Positions 18,051 to 26,072 of a DNA stretch of 64,000 bases are shown one piece after another. The DNA lies in contig NZ_QOCL01000003.1 in the NCBI RefSeq assembly GCF_004006665.1, positions 558,001 to 622,000 of the forward strand. Reading direction: 5' to 3'. The notes under the pieces were generated by a model. It was not told the DNA's origin, did not search any database, and worked only from the letters and a program-made list of their open reading frames with translations. Source of the DNA: Halobacteriovorax sp. HLS. GTDB taxonomy: Bacteria > Bdellovibrionota > Bacteriovoracia > Bacteriovoracales > Bacteriovoracaceae. Position numbers and translations under genes: made by a program. Each line of letters starts with the position of its first letter. The stretch's first letter is position 1.

Positions 18051-18677
18051 CTATACTATTTTAAAGAACTCTTTAATTCCAAGTAATATATTATTTGCGG
18101 CCATGGAAGCAAGAATCAACCCCATAACCTTAGATATAACGATTGCTCCAGAATTACCAATGCGCTTATGAATCTTCGAAGACAATAACATTAGAATAAA
18201 GTTAATGAGTAAAACTATAATTAAAATAAAGATTGTAAATAACATACTTGCAAACGAATTACGTGTTGTATCGGCCAAGAGTACTACAGCAAGTATTGCT
18301 CCAGGCCCAGCAATCGATGGGATTGCAAGTGGAAAAATAGCCGTTTCTTTCTCATCCTGGACCAGTTGTATTTCTTCTTCTGGCTTACTACTACCAAAGA
18401 TCATATTTGAAGCAAAAAGAAAAAGTATGACACCACCAGAAATCTGGAAAGCAGCAAGCGGAACTCCAACACGCTTTAGAATATACTCACCGACGATCAT
18501 AAAGAAAAGTAAGATACAAAAAGCAACAATAGAAGAGAATCTCGCAATTTTCCTTTTTTCAATCTCATCATAGCCTTTTGTTACAGTTATAAAAACTGGA
18601 ACAGTTCCAAATGGGTCAATAACGGCCCAAAGGATTACGAAACTTGATATAAAATTATCTAAATTGAAAACGCTCAT
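18051..18677 (-). CDS. MarC-family integral membrane protein
   Basis: The 208-residue protein has six hydrophobic helices and the MarC/UPF0056 signatures: an early VIDPFGTVPVF block in helix 1, SGGVILF with FASNMIFG in the middle, and IPSIAGPGAI before the second half. The family's function is unresolved; the old link to multidrug resistance was withdrawn. Its start has AAGGTCGTA before the ATG. It lies 15 bases after the stop of the CASTOR/POLLUX-like channel gene and is likely co-transcribed with it. No gene for an efflux pump is nearby. Confidence 0.93.
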   Translation of the reverse strand: MSVFNLDNFISSFVILWAVIDPFGTVPVFITVTKGYDEIEKRKIARFSSIVAFCILLFFMIVGEYILKRVGVPLAAFQISGGVILFLFASNMIFGSSKPEEEIQLVQDEKETAIFPLAIPSIAGPGAILAVVLLADTTRNSFASMLFTIFILIIVLLINFILMLLSSKIHKRIGNSGAIVISKVMGLILASMAANNILLGIKEFFKIV

Positions 18678-18692
18678 TACGACCTTACTTTT

Positions 18693-20618
18693 CTAAAAAA
18701 TTACAATTATTTTTAAATTTTCAACACACTTAAATACTGTTTGCGCGGTTGGATTTAGATCGATACTACTCGCGTCAGATCCAGCGACACCAATAGCAAT
18801 CATCGAGTGTTCATCACAAATCTTCGAAATATCACTAAAGCGTATATCTCCACTTAGACCTAACTTAGCAGATTCAACGAACCTGAAATCAGCTCCACCG
18901 GCGTTGAAGAGACTGTCAAAAACAATATTTAAATCTGGTCTCAAAGCGACATTACTCAAAATATAACTTACTATAATAGGGCTAATTATAGTTTCGCCTG
19001 GTCGATTAGAGAAAAGTTTTTCATTTTCAGATTGTGCCAGCTCAACAAGTACAGGTGCATGAATTTTATTCTTAAATAAATTTCTCAACTGCAATATTCC
19101 AAAAATTGACCTAGCATCTGCATCTTCACCATGATTTGCACGATCACTAGCAAGAAAAACTATATTACTAAACTCAGAAATATTGATATTCGCCATATCT
19201 TTAGAAGAAGTAAAGTCTGCTTCAATATTAACGATCTTACCTAACATTCCCTTATCAAGATAATTATCAAGTGATCTTTTTCTAACATCTTTATTAAAGG
19301 AGGAAAGAACAACAATTGAATAGTCAGTTTTGTTCGAAACTAATAACTCATAGCATAGATATGGAACCTTCTCACTCCAACCTAGAATTAGTAATTTTCT
19401 CTTGTCCTTAGAACCCAAGTCAAGCTCAAAAGACTTAGAGTTATTGACAACACTACTAATGGCCTTATACTCAATCGACTCAAATGATGTTGCAATAAAT
19501 ACAATAGTATCATCTTTAGCAAGAATATCATTCATTTGTGGCTTTATAAGACACTTGCCTGAGTGGGAACTGATAAAACCTATCGCTAACGAAGCTCCAA
19601 AACAATATCTAATATCTCCCCATGTCTTACCATCTAATTGAGGGAAACTTTTAAGATAAATCTGACTCCCATGATCTTGAGTTAATAATTCAGAAATAAC
19701 AAATGAAAGTCCTGGGTTTTGAATATTCTGTGCCATCATTCTGGCGATGATACTTCTACTTAAAACAATTTCAAGATTGTGGTCATAAGCAGCTTTTGCA
19801 ATATCGGCCTTATTAGGATCTAGGATTTCGACAACAACCTTGGGCAAATTTATAGACTTTTGCTCGGCCCTATTTTTAATGGACATTAATGATTTTATGG
19901 CCCTAGTATCAGAACTCTCCCCAGTACTACCGCCATAGATAGTAGATGGAATGATAACAGCAGAGCTATTTTCAACACTAATTCTTGCAAGGTCATCACT
20001 TTTCATTGGATCACCTGTTCGAAATATGACCTTTTTCATCTTAGAAATTGAACTTAATTGAGTTGTTAGATCTTCTGTAAGTTCGTGACTAACTTCTTTA
20101 TTTAAAATTACAATAGTTGGGTCAGCACCTCTATTTCTTTTTAAAAATCTAAGTAGACGACCTTTAGAATTCAAAACCTGCTTAACGATAATCGGTGTTC
20201 TGTTTGTATAACCCAAGATAGAAATATGCCCTTTTATAGTAATCGGTGTAAAGCCACTTTCTAGCTTTTTCATAATTCGATATAACCACTGAGTCATAAT
20301 CGCGACCAAAGATCCCATAAAGAGAACATAACCTAAGAGAGTAACAAAAGTGGCCAAGATTCGACGTCCAAGACCATTATCATCCCCTAGATAGCCTGGG
20401 TCACTCAACCTTAAAAATGCCCACCAAGAGTTTTTAATCAAATCGGTTTCTGATGGATCAATAATTGATAAAATACGCCCTGAGATAATTGAAATTAATC
20501 CAATTAAAAGAGCGATAAAAATAACCTGAAAAAACGGACCTCGTATTAGAAATCTTTCTACTTTAAATTTTAAAAATTGCGCAATGGTGAAAAGTAAATT
20601 TGTATTTTTATTATTCAT
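18693..20618 (-). CDS. CASTOR/POLLUX-like ion channel with two RCK domains
   Basis: The 641-residue protein has two main hydrophobic helices (about 28-52 and 86-110) around a pore-loop-like segment (WWAFLRLSDPGYLGDD, near 65-80). Two Rossmann-type RCK regions follow (about 125-390 and 400-641, starting HISILGYTNR and KLLILGWSEK). This matches the CASTOR/POLLUX family of cation channels known from plant symbiosis, with many bacterial members. The filter lacks the TxGYG of potassium channels, as in this family. The RCK domains would gate on a bound ion or nucleotide. A MarC gene follows 15 bases downstream. Confidence 0.87.
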   Translation of the reverse strand: MNNKNTNLLFTIAQFLKFKVERFLIRGPFFQVIFIALLIGLISIISGRILSIIDPSETDLIKNSWWAFLRLSDPGYLGDDNGLGRRILATFVTLLGYVLFMGSLVAIMTQWLYRIMKKLESGFTPITIKGHISILGYTNRTPIIVKQVLNSKGRLLRFLKRNRGADPTIVILNKEVSHELTEDLTTQLSSISKMKKVIFRTGDPMKSDDLARISVENSSAVIIPSTIYGGSTGESSDTRAIKSLMSIKNRAEQKSINLPKVVVEILDPNKADIAKAAYDHNLEIVLSRSIIARMMAQNIQNPGLSFVISELLTQDHGSQIYLKSFPQLDGKTWGDIRYCFGASLAIGFISSHSGKCLIKPQMNDILAKDDTIVFIATSFESIEYKAISSVVNNSKSFELDLGSKDKRKLLILGWSEKVPYLCYELLVSNKTDYSIVVLSSFNKDVRKRSLDNYLDKGMLGKIVNIEADFTSSKDMANINISEFSNIVFLASDRANHGEDADARSIFGILQLRNLFKNKIHAPVLVELAQSENEKLFSNRPGETIISPIIVSYILSNVALRPDLNIVFDSLFNAGGADFRFVESAKLGLSGDIRFSDISKICDEHSMIAIGVAGSDASSIDLNPTAQTVFKCVENLKIIVIF

Positions 20619-20681
20619 AAATCCCAGAGTGTTAAATATATGATATTTTACAGTTATTTACTCTCAAATTACAAATAATAA

Positions 20682-21017
20682 TTAGAAACTAGAATTGAAG
20701 ACTAGAGTGAGATAAAGACAGATTAGACCGAATAAAATAGTAATGAGCATACTTTTAGTTAGGTAACAAATAATGGCAGAAAATGTAAGAACTAGCATTC
20801 TCTCCTTCCCAAGTAGTACATCAACCTCACCTTTATGAAAAAAGACCATAGGCATAATTATGGCCGGAATTACAGCGGCAGGAATAAATGAAAATATCTC
20901 TTTAGCTCTATCTGAAAAAGTAAACTTATTTGATAATAAAATAACACTAGAACGAATAATTAATGTTCCAACACTCAGAAATCCCACAACGATCCAAAAA
21001 TCAACTGATCTAATCAT
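20682..21017 (-). CDS. azlD: AzlD-family branched-chain amino acid transport protein
   Basis: The 111-residue protein has four hydrophobic helices and AzlD features: an early FLSVGTLIIRSSVI segment, a central IPAAVIPAIIMP block and C-terminal helices. AzlD works with AzlC as a small two-component exporter (LIV-E family). The start at 21017 was chosen because ATGATTAG overlaps the azlC stop by 8 bases, which gives translational coupling. A longer frame upstream would lie wholly in azlC. Confidence 0.87.
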   Translation of the reverse strand: MIRSVDFWIVVGFLSVGTLIIRSSVILLSNKFTFSDRAKEIFSFIPAAVIPAIIMPMVFFHKGEVDVLLGKERMLVLTFSAIICYLTKSMLITILFGLICLYLTLVFNSSF

Positions 21018-21663
21018 TAGACACTCGCTTTCTAGAAATAAAGTAGGCAAGTAAAATGGAGCAAAGAGAAGATAACAAAAGTCCAAGATTCATTGGAAGC
21101 TTGAATAATAGAATTGATAGAAAAGATGAAAAAAGCGCAACAAAAAGATACCTCTTATTTTTTATTGTGGGCATGACTAGTGCGACAAAGCTAAGAGGTA
21201 CGGCATATTCTAAGGAAAAAGACTTTGGCAAAATATTTCCATAACTAAAGCCAATTAAAACTGAAACCTGCCAAACTAAAGTCATCATCAAACTAGTGCC
21301 TATATAAAACTGAAATACTTCTGTTTTTGACTTTAGTTTATCAATATTTGATACAAGAGATGCGTATGACTGGTCGGTAATACAATAAGAAAGAAAAATT
21401 TTGCTAAGAATTCTACTTCTAGAAAAGTACTGACTTAACCCTGCGCTATATAGCACGAACCTAAGGTTTATAATAAGACCAGTTATGATAACTATAATTA
21501 CTGAAGTCTCATTTTTAAGAAGATTAACTGAAGCGAGCTGAGATGCTCCAGCAAACACAAAGATATTCATGGACATAGTTTGCAACAGAGTAAGCTTCGC
21601 TGAATACGCTAAACTCCCCATGACCAAGCCAAATGGGATGACACCTGCTGAAATAGGCAACAT
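21010..21663 (-). CDS. azlC: AzlC-family branched-chain amino acid transport protein
   Basis: The 217-residue protein carries the AzlC hallmarks: an N-terminal ISAGVIPFGLVMGSLAY, an FAGASQLA segment and INLRFVLYSA. With AzlD it would export branched-chain amino acids or analogues. The start is odd: the family normally has about ten more residues before LPISAG. Upstream codons read an open LKGVFG that lacks any ATG, GTG or TTG. Either the gene starts at ATG 21663 or it uses a non-standard start. No ribosome site is obvious. Confidence 0.9.
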   Translation of the reverse strand: MLPISAGVIPFGLVMGSLAYSAKLTLLQTMSMNIFVFAGASQLASVNLLKNETSVIIVIITGLIINLRFVLYSAGLSQYFSRSRILSKIFLSYCITDQSYASLVSNIDKLKSKTEVFQFYIGTSLMMTLVWQVSVLIGFSYGNILPKSFSLEYAVPLSFVALVMPTIKNKRYLFVALFSSFLSILLFKLPMNLGLLLSSLCSILLAYFISRKRVSND

Positions 21664-21753
21664 GCCGAAGACGCCTTTAAGATAAATAATAACTCCAATA
21701 TCTAATTTATGAAGCTATTTTTACATATTTTACAGAACTTGATAACTGATTTA

Positions 21754-22203
21754 TTAGTTTTCTATTCTAATTATTCTAAGATCTTTTCCAAATCTTTCGA
21801 AAACAAAAATCGCAGTATCAGACTTTGATCTAGATCCTCTCTCGTACTCAGAGCAAAGAACAAATTCATTTTCAGAATTAACTATACTCGGGTGTCTCTC
21901 GAGAGTCTCAAAGTCACACTTGGCCAAAGAAGAAAAGTTCTTACCAGCAAGTAAGAAGACCACATAATCCACTTTTTTAGACTCACTGATATCTCTTTCA
22001 ATATATCTAGACATACATTCAACACTATCTTTCAAGTAAGTCTTTGACTTCTCTTTTGACTTGCATTGAAGAATCTTAGAAAAGACCTTATTTCCCAACT
22101 CTTCTTGGTAAACTGAGGCTATTTTACGCCCTACTTTAGTTTTGTAGCTAAACTCTTTAGCAAGGCCATTAAAGCTTAAAAATAATAAAATACTAGTTAG
22201 CAT
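21754..22203 (-). CDS. Small exported protein, unknown function
   Basis: This 149-residue protein has a signal peptide (MLTSILLFLSFNGLA, cleavage near 16). The mature part is basic, with cysteines near residues 49, 65, 103 and 123 that could pair. I do not recognise a family. The ATG at 22203 overlaps the end of the upstream gene by 11 bases, so it is the last gene of the four-gene operon of exported proteins. An upstream in-frame start at 22242 would place 13 charged residues before the hydrophobic core and is less likely. Confidence 0.7.
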   Translation of the reverse strand: MLTSILLFLSFNGLAKEFSYKTKVGRKIASVYQEELGNKVFSKILQCKSKEKSKTYLKDSVECMSRYIERDISESKKVDYVVFLLAGKNFSSLAKCDFETLERHPSIVNSENEFVLCSEYERGSRSKSDTAIFVFERFGKDLRIIRIEN

Positions 22204-23314
22204 AATCGCGACGTTTTTCACTTCGCTTCTCCTCTTCGCCACGGGCGAAGCTATAATTTTTCTTTCTCTCTACAGAGAAGAGTTTATCAAAGGTATCTAT
22301 TTCACAAGAAACTTTCTTATCCACTTGCCTGATACACTTCGGCGAAATAAAGTAATTAGAACAATTTATATCAGCTAGTGCAGAACACTTGTCCTTTGAA
22401 GCAGGACAAGACATCGGTGGCTTAAAGTCTGCCAATTTCTTTCTAAAATTTTTCTCATCATTATCAGCTGGTGGATAAATTTTCTCAATATCAGATGTTG
22501 CAATCTCTCTGCCTTTTGAATCTTTTAACTTCTTTCTCTTGTAAGGATTATCAACCGATTCGAAAAATGAACAATTAAGACCTTCATCCCAACTATCATT
22601 AACATAATCAGACCAATTAAAATCATAATTAAGTTTGTACTTCTTTGTCTTTGGATCACAAGTTAATTGAGGATTTTCTCCACTTAATAGATTATGATAG
22701 AATTTTAGGCCTGAAAAATTGGCCCCCATATCACCATAGGACTTAACTCCAGAAATCATTAATCCAAATCCACCCTCTTCCATATCATTACTTTCTTCCA
22801 TAGCAATCTTAAAAGCATCTTTATCAGATCCATTTTCTATAAACTCTGTTATAAGATCAAAACCTTGATCTACAAAGTGACCTACTTTATCTGGGCCAAT
22901 AACGTGACCATCAAGGTTAAAAGCACCTTGAAGACCATAGTTCTTTCCCATCAAATTGGCCTCCATGGAGAACCATTCTCTATTATGATCATAGAGCATC
23001 ACACCGCCTTCTTCAGCAAATTGCTCTATCACAGCATGTGTTCCACCAAGGGCGTCATCAATCCAAGAATAGATCAGCGGAACCTTTTTATTTTTTAATT
23101 TCTCTTGATCTTCCAGACAATTATAGTCTTTTGAAAATGCCTCTAGAGTTTTTCTAATATCTTTATTCATCTTATCATTTAAGCTAAATAGGTTATCTAG
23201 CTTTTCTTTTTCAGAGACTTTCTCGATCAATCTTCTTGAAGTGAAGTTATCAGTCTCCCATGATAATGTTTTTGATGATAAAAGTATAAGTATAGGAATT
23301 AACAGCTTATTCAT
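22193..23314 (-). CDS. Exported protein with DKxGHF motif, unknown function
   Basis: The 373-residue protein has a short signal peptide (cleavage after KTLS, near 18). The central region has acidic and glycine-rich stretches, including GPDKVGHFVDQGFDL (about 141-155), where the histidine could be catalytic or metal-binding. The C-terminal region contains at least eight cysteines in Cx6-16C spacing, which suggests disulfides in an oxidising compartment. The C-terminus is very basic (RKKNYSFARGEEEKRSEKR). I do not recognise a family. It is third in the glutaminase operon and overlaps the last gene by 11 bases. Confidence 0.75.
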   Translation of the reverse strand: MNKLLIPILILLSSKTLSWETDNFTSRRLIEKVSEKEKLDNLFSLNDKMNKDIRKTLEAFSKDYNCLEDQEKLKNKKVPLIYSWIDDALGGTHAVIEQFAEEGGVMLYDHNREWFSMEANLMGKNYGLQGAFNLDGHVIGPDKVGHFVDQGFDLITEFIENGSDKDAFKIAMEESNDMEEGGFGLMISGVKSYGDMGANFSGLKFYHNLLSGENPQLTCDPKTKKYKLNYDFNWSDYVNDSWDEGLNCSFFESVDNPYKRKKLKDSKGREIATSDIEKIYPPADNDEKNFRKKLADFKPPMSCPASKDKCSALADINCSNYFISPKCIRQVDKKVSCEIDTFDKLFSVERKKNYSFARGEEEKRSEKRRDYAN

Positions 23315-23379
23315 AACAATTTTATCGGATTTTCGAATATTTTCTTAAAGAAATAATTGTATTTAGATAAATATAAGCT

Positions 23380-23640
23380 CTACTTCTTACATTTTAAAAT
23401 TTTTAAATTCTTGCTATCCCACATAATTAGGATTGGAACATTATGCTTAATCGAATGCGACAAACACTTAACGATAGTTTTTTCAGCACTATAGTAAGCT
23501 GCCATCTCTTTAAATAGCACGCTATAGCTCTTATTATCTGATTTTTTTTTAACAGAAGAAACATGAAGCTTCTTTGTTATGGTCTTTGCTTGTAAACTAT
23601 AGGGTAAACACAAAAATACTAGAAGAACTAACTTTACCAC
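23380..23640 (-). CDS. Very small exported protein, unknown function
   Basis: This 86-residue protein has a signal peptide (cleavage after LQAKT region, near 18). The rest is lysine-rich with two cysteines (near 59 and 84). Its ATG overlaps the 3' end of the protein-glutaminase gene by 7 bases, so it is translated in coupling with it. It may be an inhibitor, chaperone or partner of the enzyme, as small genes beside toxic exported enzymes often are, but nothing in the sequence proves this. Confidence 0.65.
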   Translation of the reverse strand: MVKLVLLVFLCLPYSLQAKTITKKLHVSSVKKKSDNKSYSVLFKEMAAYYSAEKTIVKCLSHSIKHNVPILIMWDSKNLKILKCKK

Positions 23641-25271
23641 TGCTCAAACTCCTGTCCCCAATGGTCTAATCCACTAGTGTATTGTTCCATAGTTTCAACC
23701 GCCTTCTTGGTCTTCATCTCTTCAGTAAGTGATAAATCTAAATCAGGCCAATAAGGAACAGAATTAGTAACAGTGTAGCTACTTCCGGAATATTTCTTTG
23801 TATTTATCGGTGTTGGATAGGAGACTTTATCACTCTGATTTAAATCGACTTTCATCATGGCGGCCCACTCACTCGGGCCAATAGGACCTTGCGCCACTGA
23901 TGGGTCAATAATCATTTCAACAACACTGCCATCGTCATTTTCTATATGAACTAAAGGGGCCACATGATACCCCCAAGTTTGTTGAGGGGTGCCTGAAGGA
24001 ATCTGCAAAGAACCTCTGAGCCATGCCTTATCAACATGAACTCCTTCTTCCTCGAACATACGCGCCATGAGATGTGCACGCGCATAGCAACCATCAAAAG
24101 TATAATTCCATGCGATATCCTTTCTAGCTTTGGCCTTATTAAATAACTCTTTTGCTCTATCAATAGAGATCGTTTTCTTAGACATTCTCTCAATATTTCT
24201 AGCTATAGTATGACCTTCAGGACTATAGTAAACTCCATTGTAAATACAAGCGTAATCTGGCAAAGACTCCTTATTTACGTAATTACTCTCCAGATTCCCA
24301 TTTGCTAAATCAATAAGCTGGACCATCTGTGCATTAACTTTATCGTCTAGGGCCTGATCGATAAGATCTGAGAATAATTTTTTAGTATTATCACCACAGT
24401 TTGCTGCCTGATTTTCTAAAAATTTCTTATAGGAGCTATCTAAGAGCTTTTCATATAACTCAGGAGAATTCTTATACTTAGCAGGAACAAGCATTCCTTT
24501 AGTGAAAGTAGATTTATTCTCAACTTGCCCATTTTTTTCTAATAAGAGCTGACTAGAATGTGACAAAAGTTTTGTAACATTATCATGATCTTTTGCAATT
24601 TTTCCATTTCGTAAAAAGAACGTTTCAAAGTTACTTGTGTAGACATTTTTATTTCTTATTAAAATAACATCATTTCCATAAGAATCCTTTCCACAATCTA
24701 ACAATGAACATTGCTTGAGTGTTTCATCTCTTGTGCAAGTCAGCTTATCTCCATTTTCAAGCTCCAATTGAAGATTTTTATGTGATAGAGCGTTCTCAAA
24801 AAACTCATGTTTACTATCAATTTCATTCTTTATGCTTAGTGCAAGCTCTTTGATTTCATTGTGATCACCATCAATCAACGCATATTCATCTGAAGAGAAA
24901 AAATCATTATGTACAGAGCGCAAATCATCAGTGTATCGGGCCAAGTCTCCAACAAACTCGGGCCTTTGTTCTTGTCGAAAAAGTGAAGATCTAGAGAAGT
25001 CGGCAACAAATAATTCTTCACCATTTTTATGGTAAATTTCATTAACCTTTAGGCTATTAAGCTTGCCATTGGGCAACTTTCTAACAGCTGAATAAGACCA
25101 TCGACTTTCTTTTATTAAGTACACAGAGCCATCTGCGCCTTTGCAGTAAAAGAATTTTTCATCTCTAGTCGAAGAGCAATCATTCAAAGAAGCTACTCCC
25201 TCAAGATTAATGCTATAACCTAAAGAGTAATTAATTTGAAATAATAACAGTAGAAACAATACTAATTTCAT
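23634..25271 (-). CDS. Exported protein with C-terminal protein-glutaminase domain
   Basis: The 545-residue protein has a signal peptide (about 1-19), a cysteine-containing N-terminal region of about 350 residues, and a C-terminal catalytic domain. That domain aligns by eye with the Chryseobacterium protein-glutaminase: C395 in DGCYARAH, H436 in WGYHVA and D456 in IIDPS. The spacings 41 and 20 are identical to the known C156-H197-D217 triad. Such enzymes deamidate glutamine side chains in intact proteins. The long N-terminal region could be an inhibitory pro-region or a targeting domain. It is the first gene of a four-gene operon of exported proteins. The transglutaminase fold is related, but DPS and YHVA favour glutaminase. 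Confidence 0.85.
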   Translation of the reverse strand: MKLVLFLLLLFQINYSLGYSINLEGVASLNDCSSTRDEKFFYCKGADGSVYLIKESRWSYSAVRKLPNGKLNSLKVNEIYHKNGEELFVADFSRSSLFRQEQRPEFVGDLARYTDDLRSVHNDFFSSDEYALIDGDHNEIKELALSIKNEIDSKHEFFENALSHKNLQLELENGDKLTCTRDETLKQCSLLDCGKDSYGNDVILIRNKNVYTSNFETFFLRNGKIAKDHDNVTKLLSHSSQLLLEKNGQVENKSTFTKGMLVPAKYKNSPELYEKLLDSSYKKFLENQAANCGDNTKKLFSDLIDQALDDKVNAQMVQLIDLANGNLESNYVNKESLPDYACIYNGVYYSPEGHTIARNIERMSKKTISIDRAKELFNKAKARKDIAWNYTFDGCYARAHLMARMFEEEGVHVDKAWLRGSLQIPSGTPQQTWGYHVAPLVHIENDDGSVVEMIIDPSVAQGPIGPSEWAAMMKVDLNQSDKVSYPTPINTKKYSGSSYTVTNSVPYWPDLDLSLTEEMKTKKAVETMEQYTSGLDHWGQEFEQW

Positions 25272-25348
25272 AGAAATAGTATCGGATACTTTTCAAATAG
25301 AATGAGAAGAACTAAGAAGACTAAAATGCTCCCCTAATAGCTATTAAA

Positions 25349-25606
25349 CTATTCTTTCGGTCTTAGTGCTTCTTTGGCCTTTTCTACAGCATCAAAATCT
25401 AGACCTAACTCCTCTACTGCCTCTTTGATAATCGAAGGAGAAGACAAAACAGTACTCATGATCAGTTGAAGCTTTTCAGGTGGAATTCCCAATTGAGAAA
25501 TTAAACCCATGGCCATCATAGGGTTCTCAGTTAGGGCCTTAAATAGTTCTCTAATTTTTTCTTCACTAATGTTTAACTCTTTAAGAGTTTGTAAAATTGG
25601 ATTCAT
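25349..25606 (-). CDS. DUF2999-like small helical protein
   Basis: This 85-residue protein is helical and acidic at its C-terminus. It resembles the DUF2999 family, known mainly from Vibrio and Shewanella: MNPILQTLKE start, LFKALTENPMMAM, LGIPPEKLQ and VEELGLDFDAVEKAK. The function is unknown. The ATG has AGGAATTATT before it. It stands alone. Its presence outside Gammaproteobacteria is notable if the family assignment holds, since I am naming the family from memory. Confidence 0.65.
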   Translation of the reverse strand: MNPILQTLKELNISEEKIRELFKALTENPMMAMGLISQLGIPPEKLQLIMSTVLSSPSIIKEAVEELGLDFDAVEKAKEALRPKE

Positions 25607-25805
25607 AATAATTCCTATAAATAGTATTGATTTCCCATATTATAAATTAAAACCACAAATAATTGCCAAAAATGTGGTCTCAAAAATATTCTAAATAGCT
25701 GAATACTCGAAATATCTGAATTCGAGTTATAGTGTTCGTACACAAAAGGGACAAAACCTTTTTTACAATCTACACGTTTGCTATACGTGAAAGGGGAATT
25801 ACCGA

Positions 25806-25889
25806 ATGTTACTTTTAAAACTATCAATTTCAGCTAGGTCGTTTACCGAAGAACTTATTGCATCGAGCAGTCCGCCTGGCAGCTATTAA
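25806..25889 (+). CDS. 27-residue small ORF with strong ribosome site
   Basis: The ORF begins with ATG preceded by AAAGGGG nine bases upstream, the best ribosome site in this region, and ends with TAA. The peptide starts MLLLKLSIS and ends SSPPGSY. Its codons (TCG AGC AGT CCG CCT GGC AGC) are richer in G and C than the surrounding genes. It could be a small protein, a leader peptide or chance. The flanking hairpins and the terminator 28 bases downstream favour a real transcript. Confidence 0.35.
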   Translation: MLLLKLSISARSFTEELIASSSPPGSY

Positions 25890-25917
25890 TTAACTTAAAT
25901 TTCTAAAATATTATTCT

Positions 25918-25942
25918 AAGGCCCTATTCAGGGCCTTTTTTT
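25918..25942 (+). terminator. Intrinsic terminator of the mini-ORF transcript
   Basis: A perfect 8-bp stem AAGGCCCT/AGGGCCTT with loop ATTC is followed by a run of seven T. It is oriented rightward, so it ends the small transcript and not the leftward DUF2999 gene. Confidence 0.9.
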
Positions 25943-26072
25943 CAAAATATTGCCACTACACAAGTTTCATTATCCAAAGCTTAGACATTGTATTCTCCCG
26001 CTAAAAATACTTTCATTAGTAGATGCATTACTTTAATATTTACTAAATAGTAAGCAATCAACTGGTAATGTC

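Larger units (their letters stand above)
25694..25942 (+). ncRNA. Structured leader or small RNA with a mini-ORF
   Basis: This stretch between divergent genes has its own terminator at the right end. It shows a potential closing stem AATAGCTG (25694-25701) with CAGCTATT (25880-25887). Inside are hairpins ACTCGAA/TTCGAGT (25705-25727), AAAAGG/CCTTTT (25744-25762) and CACGT/ACGTG (25773-25789). The CCTTTT strand could alternatively pair with the AAAGGGG ribosome site at 25790-25796. It encodes a 27-codon ORF. It could be an attenuated leader, a regulatory RNA (even a 6S-like RNA, given the closing stem) or a short mRNA. No known RNA consensus was recognised. Confidence 0.5.

Noticed and set aside
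18205..18573. Rightward ORF of 122 codons antisense to the marC gene
   Set aside because: It is antisense to a well-supported membrane protein and has the low-complexity composition typical of a mirror frame.
25615..25827. Leftward ORF of 70 codons across the structured leader
   Set aside because: It starts at a weak codon, has no ribosome site and opposes the rightward terminator and ribosome site. Its peptide has no recognisable family.
25694..25942. Structured region as tmRNA, RNase P RNA or SRP RNA
   Set aside because: None of the consensus blocks of those RNAs (for example GGAAGGAAGCAGCC of SRP or GAGGAAAGTCCGGGC of RNase P) is present.
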